A stretch of DNA of 64,000 nucleotides, taken from Nocardia blacklockiae. Lineage in GTDB: Bacteria; Actinomycetota; Actinomycetes; Mycobacteriales; Mycobacteriaceae. Positions 8,936 to 18,015 of the stretch are shown in pieces. The stretch covers positions 1 to 64,000 of the forward strand of contig NZ_JADLRJ010000002.1 in assembly GCF_015477355.1 (NCBI RefSeq), in the 5' to 3' direction. The notes beneath the pieces are model-generated. The model searched no databases, was not told the DNA's origin, and was given only the letters and a program-made list of their open reading frames with translations. How positions within the stretch are numbered: the first letter of the stretch is position 1; the number at the start of each line of letters is the position of its first letter. The translations under genes were made by a program, and so were the position numbers.

Positions 8936-9260
8936 CAGCCCACCAGCATCACGCGGTCGAGCACATCCCCGGATGCGGACGCGAACGCTGTCGCGCCCCT
9001 GGCTACATCGGTGAATCCGGACGGCGCTGATCGGTAACCCGGACGGCACCCTCGACCAGCACGATGTCGCATCGATGGAACCTGGCGTCGTGATTCAGCG
9101 TGACATCCAGCGTGTGTACTCCCATTCGACGCAATCTGTCGCCGAAACCCGGCGTTTAGGGCGCCCGGGCAGGCTCTGCGGTCCGTGGGGTAGCTCCACC
9201 GCGCCTGTCGCGTCGTCAGCGGCTTCCGCCGACGGCTCCATCGTCTGCTGCTGGCTTGGC
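8936..9260. other. intergenic stretch, nothing recognised
   Basis: No convincing gene, RNA or repeat is seen. The forward frame running from 9075 into the PqqD-like remnant is open, but its first 60 residues resemble no known domain. Confidence 0.4.
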
Positions 9261-9480
9261 GGCCCGACCTCAGTTCAGGTGCCTGGCGAAGACCCGCACG
9301 GCGAGGTGCTCGCGGTCAACGACACCGGCTACCAGATCTTCCGCCACTGCGACGGCACCCACACCACCAGCGACATCGCCCACCACCGACACCGACACCG
9401 GCGCCCCGGCCGGTGACGTCGCCCGCGACGTCACCATCTTCGTCGAACGCCTCACCACGGCAGGACTTTTGAACCCGTGA
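9261..9480 (+). pseudogene. PqqD-like peptide chaperone, frameshifted
   Basis: Two forward frames together make one PqqD-like domain. The first gives GEVLAVNDTGYQIFRHCDGTHTTSDIA; after a +1 shift near 9383 the second gives TGAPAGDVARDVTIFVERLTTAGLLNP and stops at 9478-9480. PqqD/RRE proteins present precursor peptides to radical SAM enzymes, and the conserved pattern (V/LNxTG, CDG, DV..FV..L...GLL) is intact apart from the shift. The junction lies in a CACCGACACCGACACC repeat, prone to slippage or sequencing error. No radical SAM gene adjoins it; the nearest are 16 kb away. The 5' limit is uncertain. Confidence 0.6.
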
Positions 9481-10371
9481 CCGAGACCGGCAGCAACCAC
9501 CGCACGTCCGGCTGAAACACCTCGGGCACAGCGAGTTCCACCGCACAGCCCGACGCAGGACCGGAGCCGGCCACACGCGGGCCGACATACCCGGCATGTG
9601 TGCGACGGCATCGCGTGCGCCCGATCCGGCCGACGTGCGAAGCAGGCACTTGCTCGAGACCAGAGGCCGAAGCGTGTTCGCCCAGCTCATCGGCACTGCG
9701 TCAAGCGGGAGCCGTTTCTCGCCACCGCGCTACGGATGAATTGCCCGGAATCTGTACCGATCGCGCTGCGCAGAAGTCTACGAATCACGGAAAGCTGGAA
9801 AGCCAGAAAGCTGGATTTCCGGAACTACTGATTGCTAGCATGCGAGCACGGAGCATTTAGATCCATTGGATGTTCTGGAACCACGCACACACGCGCAAAC
9901 GCGAACGCGGCCACTGCGGGAACAGTGACCGCGTCGGCAGTCAGAGCAGGCTATGCAGCAGGATCGCTACCACAACCCATCTGACCAGCAGGTGTGCGAT
10001 GCGGTAGGGGATCTCGGCGGTGATCTTGAGTACCTCCGCCGAGGTTCTCCGCGCAGCACTCCTTCCTTTTTCCGGTGCATTCTCACCCCCTTTATCCGAG
10101 GTCGTGCCTGTCCGTGAGCGCAGGCGCTCAGGAACAGATTCGGCTGGGGACGTGCGCGGTCGCCATGCTCCGGCGTCCGGCAGGGTCAGACTATGCGAAA
10201 AGCAGCTGATTGCGACCAATCCGATGCTGCTTTCTCGCGCTTATGCGTGTCGTGTCGGCGTGTCGCGATATTCGCGTCACTACAACTTGTCCGGACCGGA
10301 CACCAGTGCGCCGCCGAGCGTCACTGTTCTGCCCGAGTCGGGATTTCGATGTCGGGTTCACCGCGGAGGTG
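9481..10371. other. 890-bp region without a firm gene
   Basis: No recognised gene. A minus-strand frame at 9941-10219 could encode a 92-residue protein ending in a hydrophobic helix (IPYRIAHLLVRWVVVAILLHSLL region), but it has no convincing ribosome binding site and its first half is low in complexity, so I do not call it. The local sequence is less GC-rich than elsewhere around 9780-9960 and 10190-10330. Confidence 0.4.
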
Positions 10372-10911
10372 TCAGCAGGACCGTGCTCGATCCGGGCCGA
10401 TGGACAACAGCAGGGTCGGCAGCCGCGGACCGGTGTCTCGCGAGCACAGCAGCTGGTAGAGGGCTTTGAAGAACGCGCGTTGTGCCTTCTTCAGCGCTCC
10501 GGCGTCGGCGGGCAGTCCTTCCAGCAGTTTCGGTACCGCGTACACGCTCGCGGTGAGCCCGTCGAGGGTCCGGTTCTCGGTCAGCCGTTCGGTCAGCATC
10601 CGCACTCCGTCGCGGGTCGGCTCGTCGAGTTGCGCCCATGCGGCGGTATTGAACTCGGTGCGGATGATCGTGCGGTCCTCGGCGGGTAGGGCGCGGCCGA
10701 AGTTGACCGCGTCCGCCAGGCATGACTGCAACTGCGCCAGGAGGGAGGAGTCGTCGGAAAGTGCTGCGTGCGTGTCGGATTCGAGCTGCTGGCGCACTAG
10801 CCGTTCCACTTGCTCTGGGTTGGCGTCGGTGATGTCGGCTGCCGAGGACAGCAGCCGGAACGACACCGGCCGCGCGCTTCGTTCCACTGGTCCCGCGGAT
10901 GCGCGATACCC
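10372..10911 (-). pseudogene. lysS: class I lysyl-tRNA synthetase, 3' fragment
   Basis: About 180 residues match the C-terminal end of class I (archaeal-type) LysRS found in actinobacteria: PVSFRLLSSAADIT, then YAVPKLLEGLPAD, KKAQRAFFKALYQLLCSRDTGPRLPTLLLSIGPDRAR at the end. The catalytic class I Rossmann part with HIGH and KMSKS motifs, about 350 residues, is missing. The fragment ends at the left inverted repeat of the IS30 element; the apparent TTG start lies inside the repeat. Joining the sequence across the 5-bp target duplication keeps the frame open for about 30 codons, but those residues do not look like LysRS, so the gene was probably already a fragment before the insertion. Confidence 0.75.
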
Positions 10912-12321
10912 TGTCAACAACTCGCGAAGGCTGACCCCCAGGCGAATCGTGGATGCTGACCCCGGGTCAAGTTTCGGGAGGGTGGTTTCCAGCGATCATC
11001 GCAACACTGTGAACGGTTCGGAGGCTAGCAGTGAGCCGAAGATCTCGGCGGGTGTGCGGTCGTTGAGGACGGCTCGGGGCCGATGGTTGAGTTCGTTCTC
11101 GACGCGGGCCAGGACAGCCGAGGTATGGCGTGCGAGATCGGTGGCTTTGGGAAAATACTGGCGCAGAAGCCCGTTCGTGTTCTCGTTGCTGCCGCGCTGC
11201 CACGGCTTGCCGGGATCGCAGAAGTAGATGGCCGAGCCGAGCGCGGCGCTGATCTCGGCGTGGCGGGCCATTTCCCATCCCTGGTCCCAGGTGATCGACT
11301 TTCGCAGGTCCGTCGGCAGCTGGTGAAGAGTTTCGATGAGGCCGTCGTGCAGGGCCGCGGCGTCGAGGCGGGGCATGTGGATGAGCTTGACGTAGCGGCT
11401 GTGCCGTTCGACCAGGGTTCCGATCGCGGAGCGATTCGACCGTCCGGTGATCAGGTCACCTTCCCAGTGCCCGGGTTCGCTGCGATCAGCCGGCGGGAAC
11501 GGCCGGTGCTTGATCGAGAGCATCGGCTCGATGTACCGGCGCCGACGGCGGTCGAGGCGCACTTGGGCACGGCGGTGGTCGCGACCTGTCCGCAGTGGCG
11601 AGGGCTGCGCTCGACGGACGAGCAGGCTGTGCGGGCGGTAGATCTCGCGGTAGATGCTCTCCGCCGCCAGGTGCCGCTCCCGATGACCAGGGAACCGAGC
11701 GCGTAGCCGTCGACTGATTTGCGCTGGGCTCCAACGCTTCTGGAGCAGATCTCGCACGAAGACCAGCAGTTCCGGATCGGCGGCCAGGCGCGTCGGCCGC
11801 GGCCGGCTGCGACGCATCACCGCGCGGCGGTGCGCCTCGAATGGCCGATACTGGCCTCCCTCGCGAGTGTTGCGACGCAGTTCGCGGGAGACGGTCGACG
11901 GTGCTCGGCCCAGCGCAGCGGCGATCGCGCGGATCGTCTCACCGGCGCGGCGGCGGTCGGCGATCTCGATCCGCTCGTCCTCGGACAAGAACCGCGCCGA
12001 GATCACTCGGCAGGCCACAGGATCCAGCGGCGGCACGAAACGGCTGACAGTGCCGTCCTTGCGGTAGAGCTTGTAGCCATTGCGCCAGTTGCGGCTCGTG
12101 GACCGGCTGATCCCGACTTCGCGACGTGCCGCGGCAGTAGTCCAGCCCCGGGCCAGCAAACCGAAGAACTGCTGCCGCTTCAATGACTGCGGCCGCGATC
12201 CCGGCCCCTTCTTCACCCGCCGCGATGACACCCATGACCTCCTCGGAATCCAAGATCATGTTGCAACGATCGGTGGAGACCAAGAATTCGCTAAGGGGTC
12301 AGTCTTCAGAAGTTGCCGACA
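10912..12321 (-). mobile_element. complete IS30-family insertion sequence, 1,410 bp
   Basis: The element is bounded by imperfect 27-bp terminal inverted repeats at 10912-10938 and 12295-12321, identical at 21 of 27 positions, both with TGTC at the outer tip and CTGACCCC at the inner end. A 5-bp direct repeat TACCC (10907-10911 and 12322-12326) flanks it, showing a clean transposition event. It contains one intact transposase gene on the minus strand. The insertion abuts the lysS fragment. A tiny derivative with the same ends lies at 18519-18598. Confidence 0.9.
10996..12231 (-). CDS. IS30 family transposase
   Basis: A full-length 411-residue transposase. An N-terminal HTH (residues about 20-60) and the IS30-type second HTH (ERIEIADRRRAGETIRAIAAALGRAPSTVSRELRR) bind the ends. 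The catalytic triad is DD(33)E: Asp259 in GHWEGDLI, Asp316 in TWDQGWEM, and Glu350 in RGSNENTNG, with exactly 33 residues between the second Asp and Glu. The start is GTG 12231. No frameshift or stop is seen, so the element is probably active. Confidence 0.95.
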   Translation of the reverse strand: MSSRRVKKGPGSRPQSLKRQQFFGLLARGWTTAAARREVGISRSTSRNWRNGYKLYRKDGTVSRFVPPLDPVACRVISARFLSEDERIEIADRRRAGETIRAIAAALGRAPSTVSRELRRNTREGGQYRPFEAHRRAVMRRSRPRPTRLAADPELLVFVRDLLQKRWSPAQISRRLRARFPGHRERHLAAESIYREIYRPHSLLVRRAQPSPLRTGRDHRRAQVRLDRRRRRYIEPMLSIKHRPFPPADRSEPGHWEGDLITGRSNRSAIGTLVERHSRYVKLIHMPRLDAAALHDGLIETLHQLPTDLRKSITWDQGWEMARHAEISAALGSAIYFCDPGKPWQRGSNENTNGLLRQYFPKATDLARHTSAVLARVENELNHRPRAVLNDRTPAEIFGSLLASEPFTVLR

Positions 12322-12383
12322 TACCCGTTGATGTGGCTCCCATGCGGGCGGGAGCCAGCTCCCTCGCCTGCCCAAACCCACCT

Positions 12384-12405
12384 GTTCGACGTCACGACGT
12401 CGAAC
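12384..12405. terminator. 10-bp inverted repeat at the end of the 12.4-kb gene
   Basis: GTTCGACGTC (12384-12393) and GACGTCGAAC (12396-12405) form a perfect hairpin with a 2-base centre, overlapping the stop codon of the minus-strand gene at 12392. It may act as a terminator or be a dyad binding site; the very short loop leaves both open. Confidence 0.4.
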
Positions 12406-12997
12406 GCCCTGAGACCTCAGTCTGTGGAATCGATGCCGGGCCTGCTGGTGGTGAGGTCGGGATTGCAGGTCCGGAAGGTCTCGTGGGAACCGACGAGAGG
12501 TCGGGCAGTCCTGCTGCTGTGAGTGCGGCGTATTTGAAGGCGCGCGCCGCCACGCTGAACCGGTGAACGACGGGGGCGGAGCGTCGCGACCACGCAGGGG
12601 CGGCGCCGTCGCCCCACCACAGGACATCGGCGCCCTGGTCGTGCAGGGCCGTGGTCATGTAGGCGTGAGCCCTCGGATCGCGAGCGCACAGGGCCGCCGA
12701 CAGCGCGAGGGTATGCGGGCGTCGGTTGTGCGGGCGTCGGCTCGTGTCCGGGATGTCGTAGAGGCCACGGATCTCCGCCCCGAGGATGCGCAGGGCACGC
12801 GCGTCGGGGGTCGCCACCAGGACGGTGACCTGCCAGCCGGCGATCGCTCGATCGAACAGCCACCCTCCGGTAGAGGCCACGGCGTCGGCGACGTCGGCCG
12901 CCACGATATCGAGCCGGTACGCGGCGCGTACCCGGCAGCGGGATGCGCGGTCACCGCGCCCGCCGGGCGCGTCCTGCCGGGGACGAGGCGTAGACAT
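12392..12997 (-). CDS. conserved hypothetical protein
   Basis: A 201-residue protein I cannot name. The body has natural composition: LDIVAADVADAVASTGGWLFDRAIAGWQVTVLV, then PDARALRILGAEI and ADVLWWGDG, suggesting a small alpha/beta fold with alternating hydrophobic strands. A Pro/Ser-rich tail follows residue 165. No catalytic motif is visible. The start at ATG 12997 is tentative, since the first 25 residues are Arg-rich and may be untranslated. It stands alone between the IS30 element and a degenerate kilobase. Confidence 0.55.
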   Translation of the reverse strand: MSTPRPRQDAPGGRGDRASRCRVRAAYRLDIVAADVADAVASTGGWLFDRAIAGWQVTVLVATPDARALRILGAEIRGLYDIPDTSRRPHNRRPHTLALSAALCARDPRAHAYMTTALHDQGADVLWWGDGAAPAWSRRSAPVVHRFSVAARAFKYAALTAAGLPDLSSVPTRPSGPAIPTSPPAGPASIPQTEVSGRSTS

Positions 12998-14120
12998 GGC
13001 CGCTCACCGACGTCCATCTCCGTCACCATCCCGCAGCCGAGCCCGCGAGACCCGGACAGCTCACCGGGTATCGAGACAGCCGGAGGCCGGGCACCGGGCG
13101 TTCGGCGGCGCGGCGGGCCTGGGCCCGGTGCGTGAGCGCGGAAGAACTCCCGACGGAAAGGGTGCTGGTGGCGTGGGCGGAGCCGAGAGGTGGCCTGACC
13201 GTTCGGCCAAGCTCGGCGGCATGGACCCTGCGGATCGTCGGCCGAGCGACCTGCCAACAACATGGCCAAGCTCCACCACTGGGCAACGACCGCAGCAAAA
13301 TATCGATTTCCCAATGGCGCACCGAGCAAGCACTCACTTCTACCCCGGTAGACAACCCAATCGGCCACCTTCGCCTGGAGCAAGGAATAGCGCGCGTGGC
13401 GAATAGCACCGCCCACCAGTAATCACCGTAACCGTGCACGCACGCAACAAGCGACATGACCTCTCGCTGAAACAGTGGGTCCCCGGCGACGCCATCCGGC
13501 TCCCCACCGCTGCGGAAGCCCAACGGCTGCAATGGTGACCGCCGCCGCGAACCGGCCCGACGGCCGAGCCTCGGCACGCCATCGCGCTCGACAGGCAGCC
13601 AGTGGCCTTGGCGCACGGCCGTATCGCGATAGTTCCGAAGCTCGACAGCTGTCCGCGCGGTGCAGGCCACATCCTCACGACCGTCGTCGGCTCGGGCAGC
13701 GCCCGACTCCGTGCAGGGAAGCAGGGCCTAACAAGCTGAGGCATAGCGGCATACGTGGCACCGAACCTTCAGCGTCCGACCCGACGCTCACACACGGGCC
13801 CGCTTGCCGCCGCACGTCACCTCGCCCTCGGCGTGCAGCCCGGGGCCGGTGCACCGCCTACTCGGTAGCCAGCGGGTTTTGGCCTCGCGCAGTGACATGC
13901 TGTTGGCTTCGCGACGTTGTCACCCGCGATACCCGCCTTCGAACATCGACAACGGGCGCACCGGGGCGTGGTGGTCACGCGGGTCACCGTGTCGCTCGGG
14001 TTCAGCGACGTTCCAGCCCCGGACGGCGAAGCCGTAGTTTCCCCATTCACTGCCGGTATCGCCCGGCCGGACGGTGTCGAGGCGGGCACAGTCGGCGAGA
14101 ATCTAGAGCCATTGCCGATC
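12998..14120. other. 1.1-kb region with no supportable gene
   Basis: Several frames are open on both strands, but none has natural amino-acid composition, a ribosome binding site or a recognised domain. The region probably holds eroded gene remnants between the IS30 element and the sigma-factor operon. No tRNA, repeat array or attachment site was seen. Confidence 0.5.
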
Positions 14121-14768
14121 TCACCGACCCGACCTGGTAACGCCGCCGGAACAGGCCCATGCCTTTGTCATCCAACCCGGCGGTGGCGGTGGGTTCTTGA
14201 TCCAGGCGAGGCGCCGCAGGATCTTCTCTAAGGGCAGGTGAAGGTCTGCGGCGAGGTCGCGCATGGTGTGCAGCATGGTGGCGCTGTCGAGGTCGTGGGC
14301 GATGAGGATTTCGTCGAGCACCATCGCGCTGAACACCTGCCGGCGAGTCAGCGCGATCTCGGGCAGCCAGCTGACCAGCCACCGATCCCCGTCCAACCCC
14401 GCGGCCACTCTGGCCGCGAAGGCGGGGGAATTGACGCTGGTGATCCGCATCGGGGTCGTTTCCAGCGCGGTCAGATACTTCGATGCCGGTGCCTGGTGGG
14501 TGTCGAGCCATTCCCGCACACTGTCCGGGCGTCGTCGGCATGCGCGCGCGGGCTGTGGCCGTGCGGCGGTCGGGCCGGGTTGTGGCCGTTGGTCGTCGGC
14601 GGGTGTGGTGCGCGTGCGAAGGGTGTTTTTCAGGCGGGCCAGTCCGGCGTCGAGGTCGTAGGTGTAGGCGGTGACGCGTTCGGTGAGGAGGCTGTCGAGG
14701 TCGTGGAAGGCTTGGGTGATCGGGACCGATTTCGTGTGCTGGGCAACGGGTTCGGCGTTCATGCCCAT
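14121..14768 (-). CDS. unknown protein coupled to the ECF sigma factor
   Basis: A 215-residue helical protein, third gene of the sigma operon. Its start ATG 14768 lies inside the end of the sigma gene; a second ATG at 14762 forms an ATGA overlap with the sigma stop, so translation is coupled. Visible segments are an N-terminal helix (FHDLDSLLTERVTAYTYDLDAGLARLKNTLRTR) and a C-terminal RRQVFSAMVLDEILIAHDLDSATMLHTMRDLAADLHLPLEKIL. No transmembrane helix or zinc motif of known anti-sigma factors is seen. The position suggests a soluble partner of the sigma factor; this is inference. Confidence 0.65.
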   Translation of the reverse strand: MGMNAEPVAQHTKSVPITQAFHDLDSLLTERVTAYTYDLDAGLARLKNTLRTRTTPADDQRPQPGPTAARPQPARACRRRPDSVREWLDTHQAPASKYLTALETTPMRITSVNSPAFAARVAAGLDGDRWLVSWLPEIALTRRQVFSAMVLDEILIAHDLDSATMLHTMRDLAADLHLPLEKILRRLAWIKNPPPPPGWMTKAWACSGGVTRSGR

Positions 14769-15397
14769 CGTTCGTCTCCTTCTGCCGGGCCGAGGACGTG
14801 TACGTCGGCGTCGAACGTGATTTCCGACGGGCCGGTGCCGGTGTTCATCATCGCCTCGATCTTCTTTCGCGCTCTGCTCTTGTGGGAGCGGACGGTACGG
14901 ACCGGGATGGTGGTGATCTCGGCGACCTCGTGGTCGGACAGCCCGAGGTGCCACACCATCAACGCGATCTGGTATTCGCTGGCGGTCAAGGTCAGGGTCA
15001 ACGCGTGCAGGAACCGGCGTAGCTCACGCTCCTGCAGCACCCGCTCGACCGGGTCGGTGGTGTCGGTCGGGGCGCGGTGCACCGGCACGTCGGCGTCGGT
15101 GTAGACCCCGACCGGCATCGCCGGGCCCGCACGGCGGCGGCTGTCGGTGACCCGCCGCGCCGCGATGGTCATGATCAGCCGCCACGCGCCCGCCTCATCC
15201 GCGTTCGCGAAGTCGCGGTCGAACTGATCCCACACCGCGGTGAAGACCTGCTGCACAATGTCGTCAGCCGCCGCGGCGTTCCCGCCGAGCGCCTTGTACG
15301 CGTAGCGGTACACGCGCGGCGCGAACACCACGAACAGGTTCTGGATCGCGCTGTCACGGCCGTCCACACCATCGCCACCTCCGAAGACCTCGGTCAT
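14759..15397 (-). CDS. ECF RNA polymerase sigma factor
   Basis: A 212-residue sigma-70 family protein of the ECF group. Region 2 includes YRYAYKALGGNAAAADDIVQQVFTAVWDQF, and region 4 is LTASEYQIALMVWHLGLSDHEVAEITTIPVRTVRSHKSRARKKI, a standard HTH. ATG 15397 overlaps the TAA stop of the upstream 95-residue gene (TAATG) and its own stop overlaps the next start (ATGA), so three genes are translated in series. The regulon is unknown. Confidence 0.85.
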   Translation of the reverse strand: MTEVFGGGDGVDGRDSAIQNLFVVFAPRVYRYAYKALGGNAAAADDIVQQVFTAVWDQFDRDFANADEAGAWRLIMTIAARRVTDSRRRAGPAMPVGVYTDADVPVHRAPTDTTDPVERVLQERELRRFLHALTLTLTASEYQIALMVWHLGLSDHEVAEITTIPVRTVRSHKSRARKKIEAMMNTGTGPSEITFDADVHVLGPAEGDERWA

Positions 15398-15684
15398 TAC
15401 GTGTGCTTCTCCCCCACGGTCAGAGCACCGGTCTCCGCGAGATTCGGTGCGTCGCGGGCGGCGACCTCCACCACCAGCACCGACACCGACCCGCCGCGGC
15501 AACGGCGCGCGGCCAGCACTCGGCTGCCACCCGGTGCTTCCCGCAGGATCCGGCGAGTAGTGCGGTGTCCCAACCATTCCCGCACACACGCCAGCAGCTG
15601 GCGCGACCACGCCAGGACAGCAACGACGGCCGGACACCCGACCGCCGGCTCGGCCAGCACTTGCCAGCCTACGAACAATGTCAT
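15397..15684 (-). CDS. small hydrophobic protein, first gene of sigma operon
   Basis: A 95-residue protein from ATG 15684 to TAA 15397, whose stop overlaps the sigma start. The N-terminal part (MTLFVGWQVLAEPAVGCPAVVAVLAW) is hydrophobic and may span or touch the membrane. Then come a basic stretch with CVREWLGHRTTRRILRE and a C-terminal strand-like VSVLVVEVA. I do not recognise a family. The operon position would suit a sensor or regulator of the sigma factor. Confidence 0.55.
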   Translation of the reverse strand: MTLFVGWQVLAEPAVGCPAVVAVLAWSRQLLACVREWLGHRTTRRILREAPGGSRVLAARRCRGGSVSVLVVEVAARDAPNLAETGALTVGEKHT

Positions 15685-16231
15685 GCCAAGTATTCGCCGG
15701 AACACCCCGCGAGATTGAGAAGCGCGGTGCGTCGCACACCGACACGCCGCAAACCCATCCATCGCCGCAGGTCGGGAACTACTCCCGCACAGTCGCTTTC
15801 ACCCCAAATGTCCGATCGACCACAACCGCCCGACGGACGGCAGCCCGGTCCGGACACCGCAGTTGCTCATCGCGATCTCTCGAGCCAGCCTTTTGCGATC
15901 GAGCGTCCAAAGGACGCACGTCGCTCCCGACAGTCCAGCACCCGCACGAGGGTCCCATCGCACGGCACTGTCTCCGCGCGACACTTCTACCGTCGAGCGA
16001 AATCGAGACGCCGATCGAGTTCGTCTCTGGTACGCGACCGATGAGCGCCGGACCGGACCAGGTGCTGTGCAGGTGTGAAGCACAGGGGGCTGCGCGGCGA
16101 GGCCGGATCGCACAGCGACAAGGACGATGGTGCCATCCCGGCATCATGGGGTGACGAATTGTCCACTGGGGCATCTGCTCCCGACGCCAACTACCGCAGA
16201 ACACCGATTACGGGCCACGACGGAGATCTGC
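15685..16231. other. intergenic region between divergent sigma and NYN genes
   Basis: A 547-bp gap between divergent genes with no supported coding frame. It should hold both promoters. I see no clear dyad or consensus boxes. Confidence 0.45.
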
Positions 16232-17200
16232 ATGACACAACCTCATCCACGCGCCACCGACGCTCACATGACCAGTATCGGCCGACCACACAACCCCGAC
16301 AGTGACACTCGCCAGAACCGCGTCGCGCGCTGGCGGCGATGGCTTCCCGTCCTCAATAACGGCCAGCCGCAATTCGATCCCGCCGCGACCGCGGTCGCCA
16401 ACGGTCGTTCGCCGGATCGGCCCGACACAGTGGCCGTGCTGATCGACGCCGAGAACGTGCCCGCGCACCGCATCGGCACAGTGCTCGCCGCCGCATCCGG
16501 GTTCGGCACAGCCCGGATCCGGCGCGCCTACGGCGACTGGAGCCGCCCGAGCCTCGCCTCGTGGCGAAACCCGATGACCGCCTACGCGATCCGCCCCATC
16601 CACCAACCGAGCCACATCAGCGGCAAGAACGCCGCCGACATCGCCCTGGCCATCGACGCCATCGACCTGCTCCACAGCCACGGCATCCACACGTTCGTGC
16701 TCGTGTCCAGTGATTCCGACTTCACCGGACTCGCGCTGCGACTGCGCGAATCCGGCTGCCACGTCTATGGATTCGGAGAACCCAAGACACCCAAACCGTT
16801 CACCGCCGCCTGCACCCGCTTCGCCTACCTCGACACCCCGACAACCCGGACTGCACCCACCTCATCGCCACCCGCACCAGCCACGCCTCAACCCGACACA
16901 CGAGCAGCGCGTACTCCCCCGCCGCCGAAGGCGACCAAGAAGAATCCTCTCGCCCTGGACGCGGAGCTGTGTAATCGGCTGCGGCAGATCGTGCGCGAGG
17001 CGGCCGACAGCGACGGCTGGACCAACCAAGCCACCCTCGCCTCGAAAGCCGCCGCACGCATCCCCGGATTCGACACCAAAGACTACGGATACCCGAAATT
17101 CGGCAAGTTCGTCGTCGCCTGCGGCCTGTTCGATATCTGCAAACGCAGTCCCGGCCCCGGAAAACCGAAAGTCACCTACCTGCGCAACAAGCCCCAATGA
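16232..17200 (+). CDS. NYN domain ribonuclease-like protein with OST-HTH
   Basis: A 322-residue protein with an N-terminal NYN (PIN-like) nuclease domain: VAVLIDAENVP with Asp72 and Glu74, KNAADIALAIDAIDLLH, and VLVSSDSDFTGLALRLRESG supply the acidic metal site. A Pro/Thr-rich linker (about 195-230) leads to a C-terminal OST-HTH/LOTUS domain (LCNRLRQIVREAADSDGWTNQ ... KFGKFVVACGLF), which binds RNA in other proteins. ATG 16232 has a GGAG ribosome binding site 6 bp upstream. The architecture indicates RNA recognition and cleavage, possibly in RNA quality control or defence; its target is unknown. Confidence 0.88.
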   Translation: MTQPHPRATDAHMTSIGRPHNPDSDTRQNRVARWRRWLPVLNNGQPQFDPAATAVANGRSPDRPDTVAVLIDAENVPAHRIGTVLAAASGFGTARIRRAYGDWSRPSLASWRNPMTAYAIRPIHQPSHISGKNAADIALAIDAIDLLHSHGIHTFVLVSSDSDFTGLALRLRESGCHVYGFGEPKTPKPFTAACTRFAYLDTPTTRTAPTSSPPAPATPQPDTRAARTPPPPKATKKNPLALDAELCNRLRQIVREAADSDGWTNQATLASKAAARIPGFDTKDYGYPKFGKFVVACGLFDICKRSPGPGKPKVTYLRNKPQ

Positions 17201-17361
17201 ACCTCCGAGCCAGCGTGACCGGTTCCTGAGCACCACCAGCCCCGCCACGCCCAATGAGTTCGACCGATGGCGACTGCCAGTGACCACTGACCTCGGCGAC
17301 GCGCTGCAGGGGCGACCAAATCGCCGCCCGTTGGGCGCCCGACAGGCCTCGCAGATGCGAT

Positions 17362-17880
17362 TCAGTGGTGCGCGGAGTGCTCCGCGCGCAGGGTGGTGAG
17401 GAATCTGGTCGCCTGGCGGCGGCTGGTGAGTGTGATGAGCTGGTCGTAGGTGCCGTGTTCGGCGAGCAACTGGTGCACGCGGGGGCGCATATTTGTGCGG
17501 TAGCCCCAGATGTAGCGCAGAAAGCTCCAGGTGATGTGGTCGTAAACACCGTCGGCGTGCTGGCCGCCGCGGTAGCGCAGACGGCGTTGCAGGATGCCGG
17601 CCGAACAGGTGAGTGCGGGGATGTCGAGGAAAATCACGGTATCGGCGCGGGCAAGGCGGATCGGCAGGGTACTGGCGTGGTTGCCCTCGATCAGCCACCG
17701 CGGCGCGGCGACCAGCTCGCGCTGGCGCTGCGCGAAGTCATCCTTGGGCAGCGGGTTCCATTCGCTGTCGTAGTAGACACTGTCGAGATGGGTGAGGGGA
17801 AGTTGCAGCAGGCCTGCGAGCTGATTGGCGAGATAGGTCTTGCCCGAGCCACCGCAGCCGAGGATGGCGATCCTGTCCAT
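17362..17880 (-). CDS. adenylate-kinase-like P-loop NTPase (topology modulation type)
   Basis: A 172-residue small P-loop kinase-like protein. Walker A is GCGGSGKT at residues 8-15, straight after MDRIAIL. The rest resembles the group annotated as topology modulation or FlaR-like: LTHLDSVYYDSEWNPLPKDDFAQRQRELVAAPRWLIEGNHASTLPIRLARADTVIFLDIP. ATG 17880 is chosen because upstream residues do not extend the fold. The phosphate acceptor is unknown. Confidence 0.8.
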   Translation of the reverse strand: MDRIAILGCGGSGKTYLANQLAGLLQLPLTHLDSVYYDSEWNPLPKDDFAQRQRELVAAPRWLIEGNHASTLPIRLARADTVIFLDIPALTCSAGILQRRLRYRGGQHADGVYDHITWSFLRYIWGYRTNMRPRVHQLLAEHGTYDQLITLTSRRQATRFLTTLRAEHSAHH

Positions 17881-18015
17881 GGCTGGCGACCTTAGCGGCG
17901 CGGTGTCAGGCAGGCCTGGAATCACTGCCGTGAACCGACCATGAGGGGCGGTGACTTACGGCTGGCCCCGAGCCCGAGTACACACCCTCGTGCCGAACGC
18001 GACGACCCAGGCAAG

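Noticed and set aside
9941-10219. Possible 92-residue protein with a C-terminal hydrophobic helix
   Set aside because: No ribosome binding site, poor N-terminal composition and no family; mentioned only in the gap entry.
13023-13670. 215-codon minus-strand frame in the degenerate region
   Set aside because: Composition unnatural, no start site, no domain; other frames there are equally open.
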